A DNA stretch of 64,000 bases from Hasllibacter sp. MH4015 (GCF_020177575.1 NZ_JAHTBK010000001.1:2105875-2169874), one strand, 5' to 3'. Shown: positions 9,143 to 18,829, counted from the first letter of the stretch. A program made the numbers and translations. The notes: generated from the letters alone by a model not told the origin.

Positions 9143-10356
9143 AGAAAACTCTCCCCCGCGCCGCGATCCGGCAGGCCCAGATGGGCCGCCACGGAGGCCC
9201 CGATATCGGCAAAGCCCCGCACGCCCACCTGCCCCGAATACGGCCCCTTGGCAAGGACCGGCACCCGCTCTCTCGTGTGGTCGGTGCCGGGCCAGGTCGG
9301 GTCATTGCCGTGATCGGCGGTGAACAGCATCAGATCGTCGGGGCGCAGCGCGTTCAGGACCGATCCGATCTGCGCATCGAACCATTCCAGGTGCCGCGCG
9401 TAGCCCGACACGTCCCGGCGATGGCCGTAAAGACTGTCGAATTCCACGAAATTGGCGAAGGTCAGGCTGCCGTCCTCCGCCGTCTCCACGCATTGCGACA
9501 GATAGCTCATCAGGTCCCGGTCCGGCCCTTTCAGCACGTGGCCCGCGCCGCGCCCGGCGAAGATGTCCCGGATCTTGCCGATCGTGTAGGTTGTCCGCCC
9601 CGCCGACGTGGCCCAATCCAGCAGCGTCGTGCCCGGCGGCTCAATCGCGTAATCACGCCGGTTGCCGGTCCGCTCATAAAGTCCGGGCGGGCCGGTGAAA
9701 GGCCGCGCGATCACGCGCCCGACCTTCATCGCGTGCAAATGCGGCGCAAGCGCCTCACACAGCCGCAGCAGACGGTCGAGGCCGAAGCTCTCCTCGTGGG
9801 CGGCGATCTGGAAAACGCTGTCGGCGGAGGTGTAGCAGATCGGCCAACCGGTCTCCTCGTGCCGCTCCCCCAGCCGCGCGATGATCTCCGTGCCGGAAGC
9901 GTGTTCGTTGCCCAAGATGCCATCCGTTCCCGCGATCTCGCACACTTTCGCGATCACCTCGGCCGGGAAACTGCCGGATGTTTCGGTGAAATAATGCCAG
10001 TCCCACGGCACCGGCAAACCGGCCAGCTCCCAATGGCCCGAAGGCGTGTCCTTGCCCGGGCTGACCTCCTCCGCCACGCCCCACAGACCCTCGGGCAGGG
10101 CATCCAGCCCCTCCGCCCGCGCGCCGGTGGACAGGCGGATCGCCGCCCCAAGGCCAAGCGCGTCGAGGTTCGGCATCTTCAGCAAACCCGACCGCCCCTC
10201 ATCCGCGCGCCCCTCCGCGCAGGCCGCAGCGATATGGCCCAGCGTGTTGGACCCGGTATCGGGCAGGTCGCCGTTGAAGAACGCACCGGCATCCGGCGCG
10301 CCGCCGCAGCCGACGGAATCCATTACGACAAGAAAGGCGCGGGGCATGTCAGGCAA
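9139..10356 (-). CDS. deoB: Phosphopentomutase
   Basis: 405-residue alkaline-phosphatase-superfamily enzyme that interconverts (deoxy)ribose-1-phosphate and -5-phosphate. Family marks are the N-terminal VVMDSVGCGGAPDA, the DLPDTGSNTLGH motif carrying the phospho-threonine, and the C-terminal metal-binding FTADHGNDPTWPGTDHTRE. It handles the pentose phosphates released by DeoA and lies between deoA and add. Its start overlaps the deoA stop by eight bases. Confidence 0.97.
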   Translation of the reverse strand: MPDMPRAFLVVMDSVGCGGAPDAGAFFNGDLPDTGSNTLGHIAAACAEGRADEGRSGLLKMPNLDALGLGAAIRLSTGARAEGLDALPEGLWGVAEEVSPGKDTPSGHWELAGLPVPWDWHYFTETSGSFPAEVIAKVCEIAGTDGILGNEHASGTEIIARLGERHEETGWPICYTSADSVFQIAAHEESFGLDRLLRLCEALAPHLHAMKVGRVIARPFTGPPGLYERTGNRRDYAIEPPGTTLLDWATSAGRTTYTIGKIRDIFAGRGAGHVLKGPDRDLMSYLSQCVETAEDGSLTFANFVEFDSLYGHRRDVSGYARHLEWFDAQIGSVLNALRPDDLMLFTADHGNDPTWPGTDHTRERVPVLAKGPYSGQVGVRGFADIGASVAAHLGLPDRGAGESFL

Positions 10357-11659
10357 TCCTTTCGTGGATCAGGGGCGGCGCGTCGACGCGCGACCCCGAC
10401 AGCGTGAAGGCGCCGCGGACGGCGGCGGCGACCTTCCGGCCCTCCTCCTCCGTCGCGCAATGGATGCGCGCCAGCGGCACCGCATCATCCACACGCGTTC
10501 CGATCTCGGCGATGTCCGACAGGCCCACGGCGGGATTGATCCGGTCCTCGGCGCGCAAGCGTCCCCCGCCTAAGTGCACCACCGCCTCCCCCAGGGCGCG
10601 GGTCTCCACGCCGGTGACATGGCCGGGCTCCGTCGCGTGGACATCCATCATCACCCGCGCGGCGGGCAGACGGTCCGGCCAGCGTTCCACGAAATCGACA
10701 GGCCCGCCCAGTTCGGCCACCATCTCTCCGAACACCTCCGCCGCGCGCCCGTCGCCCAGCGCCGCCGCGATCCGCCCCTCCCCGTCGGCGGCATCTGCAG
10801 CCAGCCCGCCCAGGGCCAGAACCTCTCCGCCCAAGGCAATCGTCAGGCGCACAAGGCGCGCCTCCATATCCGGCTCGGTCAGGGCCTCCATCACCTCGAT
10901 CACCTCCAGCGCATTGCCTGCGGACCGGGCCAGCGGCTGGTTCATGTCGGTCACAAGGGCCGAGGTCATGCAGCCCGCGCCCTGCGCCGTGCCGACCAGC
11001 GCCTGGGCCAGCGCAATCGCATCGGCCTCCGTCCCCATGAAGGCGCCCGTCCCCAACTTCACGTCAAGGATCAGCGCCTCCAACCCCGCGGCCAGCTTCT
11101 TGGACAGGATCGACGCGGTAATCAGGTCCACCGACGGCACGGTCCCCGTCACATCGCGCACCGCGTAAAGGCGCTTGTCGGCGGGTGCGATATCGGCACT
11201 CGCCCCCACGATGGCACAGCCGACATCGGCCACGATCTCCTGCAAATCGTCGGTGGCGATATTGCTCGTGTAACCCGGGATCGCCTCCAACTTGTCGAGT
11301 GTACCGCCCGTATGCCCCAGCCCGCGGCCCGAGATCATCGGGACAAACGCGCCGCACGCCGCCAGGGCCGGCGCCAGCAGCAAGGACACGCAATCCCCCA
11401 CGCCGCCCGTGGAATGCTTGTCGATCACCGGCCCGTCCAGCCGCCATTTCAGCACAAGCCCGCTCTCGCGCATCCCGTGGGTCAGGTGAACGCGCCCCTC
11501 CTCACCAAGACCCCGCTGGCAAACCGCCATGGCAAACGCCCCGGCCTGCGCATCGCTCACCTCGCCATTGGCCAGGCCCTCGGCGAACCAGAACATCTCC
11601 GCCTCCGACAGGCGCGTGCCGTCGCGCAATTTCGACAAGATGCTGCGCGCGTCGAACAT
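10349..11659 (-). CDS. deoA: Thymidine phosphorylase
   Basis: 436-residue pyrimidine-nucleoside phosphorylase. It splits thymidine or deoxyuridine with phosphate to give the base and deoxyribose-1-phosphate. The phosphate-binding KHSTGGVGD is at residues 81-89, followed by MISGRGLGHTGGTLDK, and the lysine/arginine substrate region VTGTVPSVDLITASILSKK. ATG 11659 is eight bases downstream of the cdd stop and gives the canonical start (MFDARSILSKLRDG). Its deoxyribose-1-phosphate product is the substrate of the next gene, deoB. Confidence 0.96.
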   Translation of the reverse strand: MFDARSILSKLRDGTRLSEAEMFWFAEGLANGEVSDAQAGAFAMAVCQRGLGEEGRVHLTHGMRESGLVLKWRLDGPVIDKHSTGGVGDCVSLLLAPALAACGAFVPMISGRGLGHTGGTLDKLEAIPGYTSNIATDDLQEIVADVGCAIVGASADIAPADKRLYAVRDVTGTVPSVDLITASILSKKLAAGLEALILDVKLGTGAFMGTEADAIALAQALVGTAQGAGCMTSALVTDMNQPLARSAGNALEVIEVMEALTEPDMEARLVRLTIALGGEVLALGGLAADAADGEGRIAAALGDGRAAEVFGEMVAELGGPVDFVERWPDRLPAARVMMDVHATEPGHVTGVETRALGEAVVHLGGGRLRAEDRINPAVGLSDIAEIGTRVDDAVPLARIHCATEEEGRKVAAAVRGAFTLSGSRVDAPPLIHERIA

Positions 11660-11667
11660 CGCGCGGC

Positions 11668-12075
11668 TCACGTCACCTTGGCCATGTGGCCCGCATCGAA
11701 CGATCCCGGCAGAAGCGCCGCAACGCTGGTCCGCTCCGACAGGCCCGCCGTGGTGGCAAGCGTCACGACCACGTCGCCATCGGCGAATTCCGCAAGCTTC
11801 TGGCGGCAACCGCCGCAGGGTGGGACGGGCGTGGGACTATCGGCGATGACGGCGATTTCGGTGATGCGCGTGTCGCCCTGCGCGATCATCGCGGCAATCG
11901 CCCCGGCCTCCGCACAGGTGCCTTCGGGATAGGCCACGTTTTCCACGTTACATCCGACATGCAAATTGCCGTCGGTGGACCGCAGGGCGCAGCCCACCTT
12001 GAATTTCGAATACGGCGCGTGGGCATTCTCTCGCACCCGCGCCGCTTCGTCGATCAATGCAATCTGCTCTGCCAT
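11668..12075 (-). CDS. cdd: Cytidine deaminase
   Basis: 135-residue homotetramer-type cytidine deaminase. The zinc site is visible as Cys54-Ala-Glu56 (TCAEAG, the catalytic Glu) and Cys87/Cys90 (PPCGGCRQ). It converts (deoxy)cytidine to (deoxy)uridine, which DeoA then phosphorolyses. It is the first gene of the five-gene operon cdd-deoA-deoB-add-upp, all on the minus strand with overlaps or gaps of at most eight bases. The promoter should lie in the 63-bp space upstream, behind the histidine kinase gene. Confidence 0.96.
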   Translation of the reverse strand: MAEQIALIDEAARVRENAHAPYSKFKVGCALRSTDGNLHVGCNVENVAYPEGTCAEAGAIAAMIAQGDTRITEIAVIADSPTPVPPCGGCRQKLAEFADGDVVVTLATTAGLSERTSVAALLPGSFDAGHMAKVT

Positions 12076-12138
12076 GGCACCGGGTCCTTGCTGAAGTTTT
12101 GTGCAGTTTGGGGCGCATGATCCCCAAGCGCAAGATGC

Positions 12139-13695
12139 TCAACCCGGCGCGTCCTGTAACGCCGCGATCACCTCCAGGAGCCGGTCGAGATCGTCGCGCA
12201 AAGGTGCGTGGAACGGCGCAAGCTGGTCGGTCCGCCCGCGTTTCGCAGCGATGTTCAGGCTTTCGGCCAATTGGCACAGGCGTCGCGCGCCCACCGCGCC
12301 GGAGATGGCGATCAGGATATGGGTCTGAGAGCGGATCTGCGCCGCGTCCGTCGCCGCGACCCCGATGCCAAGCGCATCGCGCACCGAATGCAGGTCGGCG
12401 ACCAGCCGGGTGAGCAATTCGGCCCGATCCTCCGGCCCCGCCGCCTCCAGCAGCGCATCGAGGCGCCCCCGATCGAACGCGACCGAGTCGATGGGAATTC
12501 GGGTCGGGTCCGGGGCGCTGTCCGGCCCGATGCGCCCCGCATAGCGCAGGATCGCGTTGCCGAATTCGGCGATCTGCCCGATGGGCTTGCCGATGATCCC
12601 GTCCGCGCCCGCCTCGTAGATCGCCTCTCGGTTGTCGCGCAGGACGTAGGCCGTGATCGCCACCAGCGGCAGGCGGCACAGAGGCTCGGGATCGGCGCGC
12701 GCGCGCTCCATCACCTCCAGCCCCGACAGGCCCGGCATCTCGATGTCGATCAGGCCAAGGTCGAACCCGCCATTCCGCAGGGCCGCAAGCGCCGCGTGGC
12801 CATCGGCGACGAACGTGGTCCGCGCCCGCATCCGCGTCAGCATCTTGTCGAGGATCATCTGGTTGGTCAGGTTGTCCTCCGCCACCAGGATGCTGAGGTC
12901 CGACAGATCCGGCAGGGCCTCCTCCGTCGCGCCCGGTGCCGGGTCCGGGGCGCCCGCGCCGTCCCAATCCAGCGCGTCTGGTCCGATCCGCAATTCCGCC
13001 ACCGCGCCGCCCCGGTCAGGATCGTTGCCCAGCGACAGTTCGCCCCCGATCTCCGCACTCAGCGCGCGGGCGATCTGCAATCCCATGCCGGTGCCGCCCG
13101 TGGCCCCCGTGGCCCGCGTGGCCCGCGCCTCCGCCAGGGCCGACAGGATCGTGTCGGGAAAGCCGGGCCCGGTATCGACCACGCGCAGGATCAGCCCCGC
13201 CTCGCGCGTCGCCGTCACGTCCAGGCGCACATCCGCGCCCCGCCCGTGGATCAGCGCGTTGCCCACCAAATTCGCCACGATCCGGTCCAATGCCACGGGC
13301 GACACGCGCACCAGCTCGGGCAAATCCCCCGCCTCTCGCATCGTGAACGTCCCACCGCGCTCCGCCGCGCGTCCGGTCCAACGCTCCCGCAACGTCTCCA
13401 GCCATTCGGCCAAGCCCACCGGCCCCGCCCCCGGCCCCCGCGTGCCTTCACCCGCGGCGGTCATCAGCGCGTCATCGACAAGGGCGGCCAGCGTATCGGC
13501 GGCGGCGCGCACCCGCGCCATCTGGGTCTGCATCGTGGGGTCGAGCCGCCCGATCTCCACCAGCCGCAAGCCCCCGATCACGTCGGACATGGCGGATCGG
13601 ATATCGTGGGACAGGTGCTGCAACGCATCGTGCATCTGCATGCCCTCGGGGATCGTCACCGGGGTGAGGTCGGATGCATCGACATTGGACGCCAT
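12139..13695 (-). CDS. Hybrid histidine kinase with receiver and HPt domains
   Basis: 518-residue cytoplasmic sensor kinase with no transmembrane segment. Order: an H-box with the phospho-histidine at about residue 30 (LSHDIRSAM), an ATPase domain with N, G1 and G2 boxes (LVGNALIHG, DTGPGFPD, GTGMGLQIARAL), a receiver domain from about 262 (ILVAEDNLTNQ, then GLIDIEMPG with the acceptor Asp, ending GADGIIGKPI), and a C-terminal HPt-like helix bundle with its own His (QTHILIAISGAVGA). A complete four-step phosphorelay in one protein is therefore possible. No sensor domain is visible, so the input may come from a partner. ATG 13695 is the likely start. No response-regulator gene is adjacent. Confidence 0.9.
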   Translation of the reverse strand: MASNVDASDLTPVTIPEGMQMHDALQHLSHDIRSAMSDVIGGLRLVEIGRLDPTMQTQMARVRAAADTLAALVDDALMTAAGEGTRGPGAGPVGLAEWLETLRERWTGRAAERGGTFTMREAGDLPELVRVSPVALDRIVANLVGNALIHGRGADVRLDVTATREAGLILRVVDTGPGFPDTILSALAEARATRATGATGGTGMGLQIARALSAEIGGELSLGNDPDRGGAVAELRIGPDALDWDGAGAPDPAPGATEEALPDLSDLSILVAEDNLTNQMILDKMLTRMRARTTFVADGHAALAALRNGGFDLGLIDIEMPGLSGLEVMERARADPEPLCRLPLVAITAYVLRDNREAIYEAGADGIIGKPIGQIAEFGNAILRYAGRIGPDSAPDPTRIPIDSVAFDRGRLDALLEAAGPEDRAELLTRLVADLHSVRDALGIGVAATDAAQIRSQTHILIAISGAVGARRLCQLAESLNIAAKRGRTDQLAPFHAPLRDDLDRLLEVIAALQDAPG

Positions 13696-13765
13696 GGAAC
13701 CTCCGCTCCGCTCAGCCTTCACCCGACCCTAGCAGCCCCCGCGCGGCCCCTTCAATGGCCCGGTG

Positions 13766-16042
13766 TCACCCGTAATGGCTGACCGGCGTGCCCGCGAGGG
13801 CGGAGATGTTCAGCAATCCCCGCGCCGTGATCGACGGGGTGACGATATGGGCACGGTTACCCATCCCCATCAGGATCGGCCCGACCTCCAGGCCGTTGGC
13901 CCGCGTCTTGAGGATGTTGCGCGTGGCCCCCGCCGCATCGGTCGACGCGAAGACAAGCGCGTTCGCCGCCCCTTCCAGCCGACAATTCGGGAAGATGCGT
14001 GCACGCAATTCGGGGTCGAGCGCCGCATCCACGTGCATCTCCCCCTCGTAGCAGAAATCGGCCCCGCGCGCGTCGAGGATATCGAGGGCCGCGCGCATCC
14101 GCCGCCCACTGTCACTGTCGAGGTTGCCGAACTGACTGCCGGAACACAGCGCGATCTTCGGCGCGATCCCGAACCGCCCGATATGGCGCGCGCAGCTTTC
14201 CACCGTCTCCGCGATCTGCTCGGGCGTGGGCGTGGGGTGGACATGGGTGTCGGCGATGAACAGCGGCCCGTCTTCCTGGATCATCAGGCTCAGCGCGCCG
14301 ACCGGGTGGCAGCCATCGGTGCCCAGCAATTGCTGGATGTAATTCAGGTGCCACGAATATTGCCCGAAGGTGCCGCAAATCAGCGAATCCGCCTCCCCGC
14401 GATGGACCATGACCGCGCCGATCGCGGTGGTGTTGGTGCGCATGATCGCGCGCGCCAGGTCGGGGGAGACGCCCTTGCGTGCCATGACCTTGTGATAGGT
14501 CTCCCAGTAATCGCGGTAGCGGGGATCGTTTTCCGGGTTCACCAGCTCGAAATCCTGCTCCGGCCGGATTACGAGGCCCGCCCGTTCGATCCGCGCCGCA
14601 ATCACGTCGGGCCGTCCGATCAGGATCGGCTTGTCTGTGGTCTCCTCCACCATCGCCTGGGCCGCGCGCAGGACCCGCTCGTCTTCCCCCTCCGCGAAGA
14701 CGATATTTCGCTCCGCCGTAGCGGCGGCGTCGAAGACGGGGCGCATGATGAAGGCCGATTTGAAGACCGACTGGTTCAGCTTCGCGCGATAGGCCTTGAT
14801 ATCCTCCAGGGGCCGCGTGGCCACGCCCGATTCCATCGCCGCCTCCGCCACCGCGCCCGCCACAACCGCGACCAGGCGCGGATCGAACGGTTTGGGGATC
14901 AAATACTCCGCCCCGAAGGTCAGCTGCTCGCCCTTGTAGGCGGCCGCCGCTTCCGCACTGGTCGTGGCACGCGCAAGTTCCGCGATGCCCTCGATGCAGG
15001 CCAGTTGCATCGCGTCGTTGATCTGCGTCGCGCCCACATCCAGCGCCCCGCGGAAGATGAACGGAAAGCACAGCACGTTGTTGACCTGGTTTGGAAAATC
15101 GCTGCGCCCGGTGGCGATGATCGCGTCCGGTGCCACCTCCCTTGCGGCGTCGGGCAGGATCTCGGGCGTGGGATTGGCCAGCGCGAAGATAATCGGGCGC
15201 GGTGCCATGCGCTGCACCATCTCGGGCGTCAGCACACCGGGGCCGGACAGGCCCAGGAACAAATCCGCGTCCCCGATCACATCGCCCAGCGTCGCGGGCG
15301 CGTCCCCTTGCGCGAACGCATCTTTCTGGGGCGTGGAATTGGCGCGCCCCTCATGGACCAGGCCGTCGATATCGCACAGCCAGACATTTTCCCGCTTAAC
15401 GCCTAGCTTGAGCAGCATGTTCAGGCACGCGATCCCCGCCGCGCCACCGCCGGTGGAGACGACCTTGATGTCCTCGAACCGCTTGCCCGCCACGTGCAGC
15501 GCATTGGTCGCCGCCGCCCCCACGACAATCGCCGTGCCGTGTTGGTCGTCGTGGAAGACCGGGATGCCCATCCGCTCCCGGCACAATTGTTCAACGATGA
15601 AACAATCCGGTGCCTTGATGTCTTCTAGGTTGATCGCGCCGAAGGTCGGCTCCAGCGCGCAGACGATATCGGCCAGCTTTTCGGGATCGGATTCGTTCAC
15701 CTCGATATCGAAGCAATCGATGTTGGCGAATTTCTTGAACAGGACCGCCTTGCCTTCCATCACCGGCTTGGAGGCGAGCGCGCCGATATTGCCAAGGCCC
15801 AGAACCGCGGTGCCGTTGGACACGACCGCAACCAGGTTCCCGCGCGACGTATAGCGGGCGGCATTGGCCTCATCTGCCTTGATTTCAAGGCAGGCCTCCG
15901 CCACGCCGGGGGAATAGGCGCGGGCCAGGTCGCGGCCATTGGCCAGCGGCTTCGTGGCCCGGATCTCCAGCTTACCGGGGCGCGGGTTCTCGTGGTAATG
16001 CAGCGCCGCCTCGCGCAGGCCAACCGGATTGTCGTCGCTCAT
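13766..16042 (-). CDS. maeB: NADP-dependent malic enzyme with phosphotransacetylase-like domain
   Basis: 758-residue MaeB-type protein. Residues 1 to about 430 are malic enzyme (oxidative decarboxylation of malate to pyruvate): YSPGVAEACLEI, the catalytic stretch RGNLVAVVSNGTAVLGLGN, and FHDDQHGTAIVV. The rest resembles phosphate acetyltransferase (LMIQEDGPLFIADTHVHPTP, then GMGNRAHIVTPSITARGLLN); in this family that part usually has no transacetylase activity and acts in allosteric control. Length matches alphaproteobacterial MaeB. The start ATG 16042 was preferred to one six codons upstream. A perfect 14-bp palindrome upstream (16065-16078) suggests control by a central-carbon regulator. 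Confidence 0.95.
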   Translation of the reverse strand: MSDDNPVGLREAALHYHENPRPGKLEIRATKPLANGRDLARAYSPGVAEACLEIKADEANAARYTSRGNLVAVVSNGTAVLGLGNIGALASKPVMEGKAVLFKKFANIDCFDIEVNESDPEKLADIVCALEPTFGAINLEDIKAPDCFIVEQLCRERMGIPVFHDDQHGTAIVVGAAATNALHVAGKRFEDIKVVSTGGGAAGIACLNMLLKLGVKRENVWLCDIDGLVHEGRANSTPQKDAFAQGDAPATLGDVIGDADLFLGLSGPGVLTPEMVQRMAPRPIIFALANPTPEILPDAAREVAPDAIIATGRSDFPNQVNNVLCFPFIFRGALDVGATQINDAMQLACIEGIAELARATTSAEAAAAYKGEQLTFGAEYLIPKPFDPRLVAVVAGAVAEAAMESGVATRPLEDIKAYRAKLNQSVFKSAFIMRPVFDAAATAERNIVFAEGEDERVLRAAQAMVEETTDKPILIGRPDVIAARIERAGLVIRPEQDFELVNPENDPRYRDYWETYHKVMARKGVSPDLARAIMRTNTTAIGAVMVHRGEADSLICGTFGQYSWHLNYIQQLLGTDGCHPVGALSLMIQEDGPLFIADTHVHPTPTPEQIAETVESCARHIGRFGIAPKIALCSGSQFGNLDSDSGRRMRAALDILDARGADFCYEGEMHVDAALDPELRARIFPNCRLEGAANALVFASTDAAGATRNILKTRANGLEVGPILMGMGNRAHIVTPSITARGLLNISALAGTPVSHYG

Positions 16043-16064
16043 CCCAACACCCCTCCCCAAGGTT

Positions 16065-16078
16065 GTTTAACGTTAAAC
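16065..16078. promoter_or_regulatory. 14-bp palindrome upstream of maeB
   Basis: GTTTAACGTTAAAC is a perfect palindrome with a central CG, 23-36 bp upstream of the maeB start. Such sites are typical of LacI-family operators. A CceR-like regulator of central carbon metabolism is one candidate from memory, not proven here. Confidence 0.55.
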
Positions 16079-16138
16079 GGTCTCTACCACCCGCCGCCGC
16101 ACTTTACCCTGCGACACCTGCGCGCCGCCCGGGCAACG

Positions 16139-16906
16139 TCACTGGAACTGCTCGCGCAGCAACCGTTCCTCCAGCCCGTGTCCCGGATCGAACAGGATGC
16201 GATGCTCCACCGACGGCTCGGACCGGATCACCACATCGGCAACCGCCTTGACCGACCGGCTGTCGGCATCGGCCATGACGGGGCGTTTTTCCGGCTCCAC
16301 CACCTCGAAGCGCACGATCGCGCCCTTGGGCAGCAGGGCCCCCCGCCATCGCCGGGGCCGGAACGCCGCCACCGCCGTCACCGCCAGCACATCCGCCCCG
16401 ATGGGCAGGATCGGCCCGTGGGCGGAGTAATTATACGCGGTCGAGCCTGCGGGCGTGCTCACCAGCGCCCCGTCACAGACCAATTCATCCAGCCTTTGCT
16501 TGCCATCGACATGGATGCGCAGCTTGGCGGCCTGTGGCCCCGCGCGCAGCAGGCTCACCTCGTTGATCGCCAGCGCCTCCGTGACCTTGCCGTCCACGCC
16601 CGTCGCTTTCATGTGCAGCGGGTTGATGACCGCCTCCTCCGCCGCTTCCAGCCGGTCGATCAGGCCGTCTTCCCCGTAGGTGTTCATCAAGAAGCCGACC
16701 GTGCCGCGGTTCATTCCGTAGACCGGGGCGGGCAGATCCTGAGTTCCGTGCAAGGTGGCCAGCATGAACCCGTCGCCGCCCAGGGCCACGATCACGTCCG
16801 CATCCTCGGGTCTGTGCGTGCCATAGCGCGCATCCAGCCGGGCCTTGGCCTCCTGGGCCAGCGGCGTATCGGACGCCATGAACGCGATGTTGCGCGCAGC
16901 CGGCAT
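16139..16906 (-). CDS. nadK: NAD kinase
   Basis: 255-residue NAD kinase that phosphorylates NAD to NADP. The signature GGDG is at residues 43-46 ([10 protein letters not shown]), and the conserved nucleotide-binding regions are [10 protein letters not shown] and [19 protein letters not shown]. The alphaproteobacterial form is usually about 250-260 residues, as here. I chose ATG 16906 because it matches the family start ([12 protein letters not shown]); the frame stays open further upstream but without family similarity. It lies upstream of maeB on the same strand, 96 bp apart, with the malic-enzyme promoter region between. Both supply NADPH metabolism, which may be coincidence. Confidence 0.95.
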   Translation of the reverse strand: MPAARNIAFMASDTPLAQEAKARLDARYGTHRPEDADVIVALGGDGFMLATLHGTQDLPAPVYGMNRGTVGFLMNTYGEDGLIDRLEAAEEAVINPLHMKATGVDGKVTEALAINEVSLLRAGPQAAKLRIHVDGKQRLDELVCDGALVSTPAGSTAYNYSAHGPILPIGADVLAVTAVAAFRPRRWRGALLPKGAIVRFEVVEPEKRPVMADADSRSVKAVADVVIRSEPSVEHRILFDPGHGLEERLLREQFQ

Positions 16907-16953
16907 GGCGGACCCTTCCCTGTCGTGCCTCGTCGGGATCAAGCATTGCGCGC

Positions 16954-16982
16954 GCCCATGGGAAACACAATCCCGCATGGGC
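16954..16982 (+). other. Stem-loop in the glyA leader region
   Basis: A 7-bp inverted repeat (GCCCATG at 16954-16960, CATGGGC at 16976-16982), with further GGA/TCC pairing inside, lies 130-160 bp upstream of glyA and just upstream of nadK on the other strand. No riboswitch class is recognised; it may be a leader hairpin or chance. Confidence 0.3.
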
Positions 16983-17114
16983 GACACGCTGCCCGCGCAG
17001 CGGCCCCGATTTGCCGGTTTGCACGCCCATCGCGTCGCGTTCCACCCTTCCCCGCAGGCGCAATCTGCCCTACATCGCGCAGCAAGCCTGCCCCAAGCGC
17101 CCAAGGAGAGTTCC

Positions 17115-18410
17115 ATGAACGCCGCCCACCGTGACGAGACCTTTTTCACCGAAAGCCTGGAATCCCGCGACCCGGAGATTTTCGCGGCAACCCGCAAGGA
17201 ACTGGGCCGCCAGCGCGACGAGATCGAGTTGATCGCGTCGGAAAACATCGTCTCGGCCGCCGTGATGGAAGCCCAAGGCGGCGTGATGACCAACAAGTAC
17301 GCCGAGGGCTATCCGGGCCGCCGCTATTACGGCGGGTGCCAGTATGTCGACATCGCGGAGGAGCTGGCGATCGACCGCGCCAAGCAGCTGTTCGGGTGCG
17401 ATTTCGCCAATGTGCAGGCCAATTCCGGCTCGCAGGCCAACCAGGGCGTGTTCACAGCGCTCCTGCAACCGGGCGACACGATCCTCGGCATGTCCCTCGA
17501 TGCGGGCGGTCACCTGACCCACGGCGCCAAGCCCAACCAATCGGGGAAGTGGTTCAACGCGATCCAGTACGGCGTCCGCCAGCAGGACCTGGAGCTTGAT
17601 TACGACCAGGTCGCGGAATTGGCGACCGAGCACAAACCCAAGATGATCATCGCGGGCGGCTCCGCCATCCCCCGCATCATCGACTTCGCCCGGATGCGCG
17701 AGATCGCGGATTCCGTCGGCGCCTACCTCCTCGTGGACATGGCCCATTTCGCGGGAATCGTGGCGTCGGGCCATTACCCCTCCCCCTTCCCCCATGCCCA
17801 TGTCGCCACCACGACCACCCACAAAACCCTGCGCGGCCCCCGCGGCGGCATGATCCTCACGAATGAGGAAGCTATTGCGAAGAAGGTGAACTCCGCCATC
17901 TTCCCCGGCATCCAGGGCGGGCCGCTGATGCACGTGATCGCCGCCAAGGCCGTGGCCTTCGGTGAGGCGCTGCGCCCCGGCTTCAAGGATTACCAGAGCC
18001 AAGTGATCGCCAACGCACAGGCGCTGGCCGATCAGCTGATGAAGGGCGGCCTCGATATCGTCACCGGCGGCACCGACACGCATTTGATGCTGGTCGATCT
18101 GCGGCCCAAGGGCGTGAAGGGCAACGCCACTGAAAAGGCGCTCGGCCGCGCGCACATCACCTGCAACAAGAACGGCATCCCGTTCGACACCGAAAAGCCC
18201 ACCATCACCTCCGGCATCCGCCTCGGCTCTCCCGCCGGCACGACCCGCGGTTTCGGGGAGCCCGAGTTCCGCCAGATCGCCGACTGGATCGTCGAGGTGG
18301 TGGACGGTCTCGCCGCCAATGGCGAGGACGGGAACGAGGCGGTCGAAGCCAAGGTCCGGGCCGAAGTTCAGGCGCTGTGCGACAAGTATCCGCTCTACCC
18401 CAACCTCTGA
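17115..18410 (+). CDS. glyA: Serine hydroxymethyltransferase
   Basis: 431-residue PLP enzyme that interconverts serine and glycine and charges tetrahydrofolate with a one-carbon unit. Family marks are [19 protein letters not shown] and [15 protein letters not shown] near the start, and the PLP-lysine motif [14 protein letters not shown], with the lysine near residue 237. Length is typical. A clear Shine-Dalgarno AGGAGA sits eight bases before ATG 17115. The gene is divergent from nadK and ends in a strong intrinsic terminator at 18476. Confidence 0.97.
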   Translation: MNAAHRDETFFTESLESRDPEIFAATRKELGRQRDEIELIASENIVSAAVMEAQGGVMTNKYAEGYPGRRYYGGCQYVDIAEELAIDRAKQLFGCDFANVQANSGSQANQGVFTALLQPGDTILGMSLDAGGHLTHGAKPNQSGKWFNAIQYGVRQQDLELDYDQVAELATEHKPKMIIAGGSAIPRIIDFARMREIADSVGAYLLVDMAHFAGIVASGHYPSPFPHAHVATTTTHKTLRGPRGGMILTNEEAIAKKVNSAIFPGIQGGPLMHVIAAKAVAFGEALRPGFKDYQSQVIANAQALADQLMKGGLDIVTGGTDTHLMLVDLRPKGVKGNATEKALGRAHITCNKNGIPFDTEKPTITSGIRLGSPAGTTRGFGEPEFRQIADWIVEVVDGLAANGEDGNEAVEAKVRAEVQALCDKYPLYPNL

Positions 18411-18475
18411 GCCCCGGCGGATTGATATAGCATTGATCTACCCGGCCGGGCCACGGGTTCGACCAAACCCAAACA

Positions 18476-18511
18476 AAACCGCCCCGGAGATACCGGGGCG
18501 GTTTCGCTTTT
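18476..18511 (+). terminator. Rho-independent terminator of glyA
   Basis: A 12-bp perfect stem (AAACCGCCCCGG at 18476-18487, CCGGGGCGGTTT at 18493-18504) with a 5-base loop is followed by CGCTTTT. It lies 65 bp after the glyA stop and also faces the end of the YiaA-like gene on the other strand, where the mirror-image A-run would give a T-run too. Confidence 0.85.
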
Positions 18512-18526
18512 CTCAGGCGACCCGGA

Positions 18527-18802
18527 TCAGGCGGCGTCCTTGATCGCCTCCTCCAGCATCTTCTCGTTGCGGGCATCCTCGATCCGCTTCAGCCGATCCT
18601 CGTCCATCCGCATGTCGAAGCGGTACTTGACCACGTTAATCAGGCTCAGCGTCAGCAGGAAAATCCCCATCGCCCAATAGCCCTTGGTGGCCAGCGGCAC
18701 GTCCGTGGACAGCCACAGCGACAGGCCCAGAAGCGTGTAGGCCAACGCCACGCCGATGAAATTCAGGTTCAGGATCAAGGTGTTGTGGTGACGGTCAAAC
18801 AT
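18527..18802 (-). CDS. YiaA/YiaB-like two-helix inner membrane protein
   Basis: 91 residues with two predicted transmembrane helices (NFIGVALAYTLLGLSLWL and GYWAMGIFLLTLSLINVV) and the conserved family connector with KGYWAM. The charged tail (KYRFDMRMDEDRLKRIEDAR) is predicted cytoplasmic. The YiaA/YiaB family has no assigned biochemical role but occurs near envelope-stress genes. The start, 27 bp downstream of the PspA-like stop, suggests one operon. The operators upstream of the PspA-like gene would therefore control both. Confidence 0.7.
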   Translation of the reverse strand: MFDRHHNTLILNLNFIGVALAYTLLGLSLWLSTDVPLATKGYWAMGIFLLTLSLINVVKYRFDMRMDEDRLKRIEDARNEKMLEEAIKDAA

Positions 18803-18829
18803 GTCGTTTCTCCTCGTTCGGTGCTTTGA

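Noticed and set aside
13763-15406. Plus-strand frame of 547 codons opposite maeB
   Set aside because: Mirror of the malic-enzyme coding sequence on the complementary strand; no domain and only arginine-rich sequence.
16907-17114. Possible riboswitch in the glyA leader
   Set aside because: Only one simple hairpin is seen and no SAM, glycine or folate riboswitch core could be matched.
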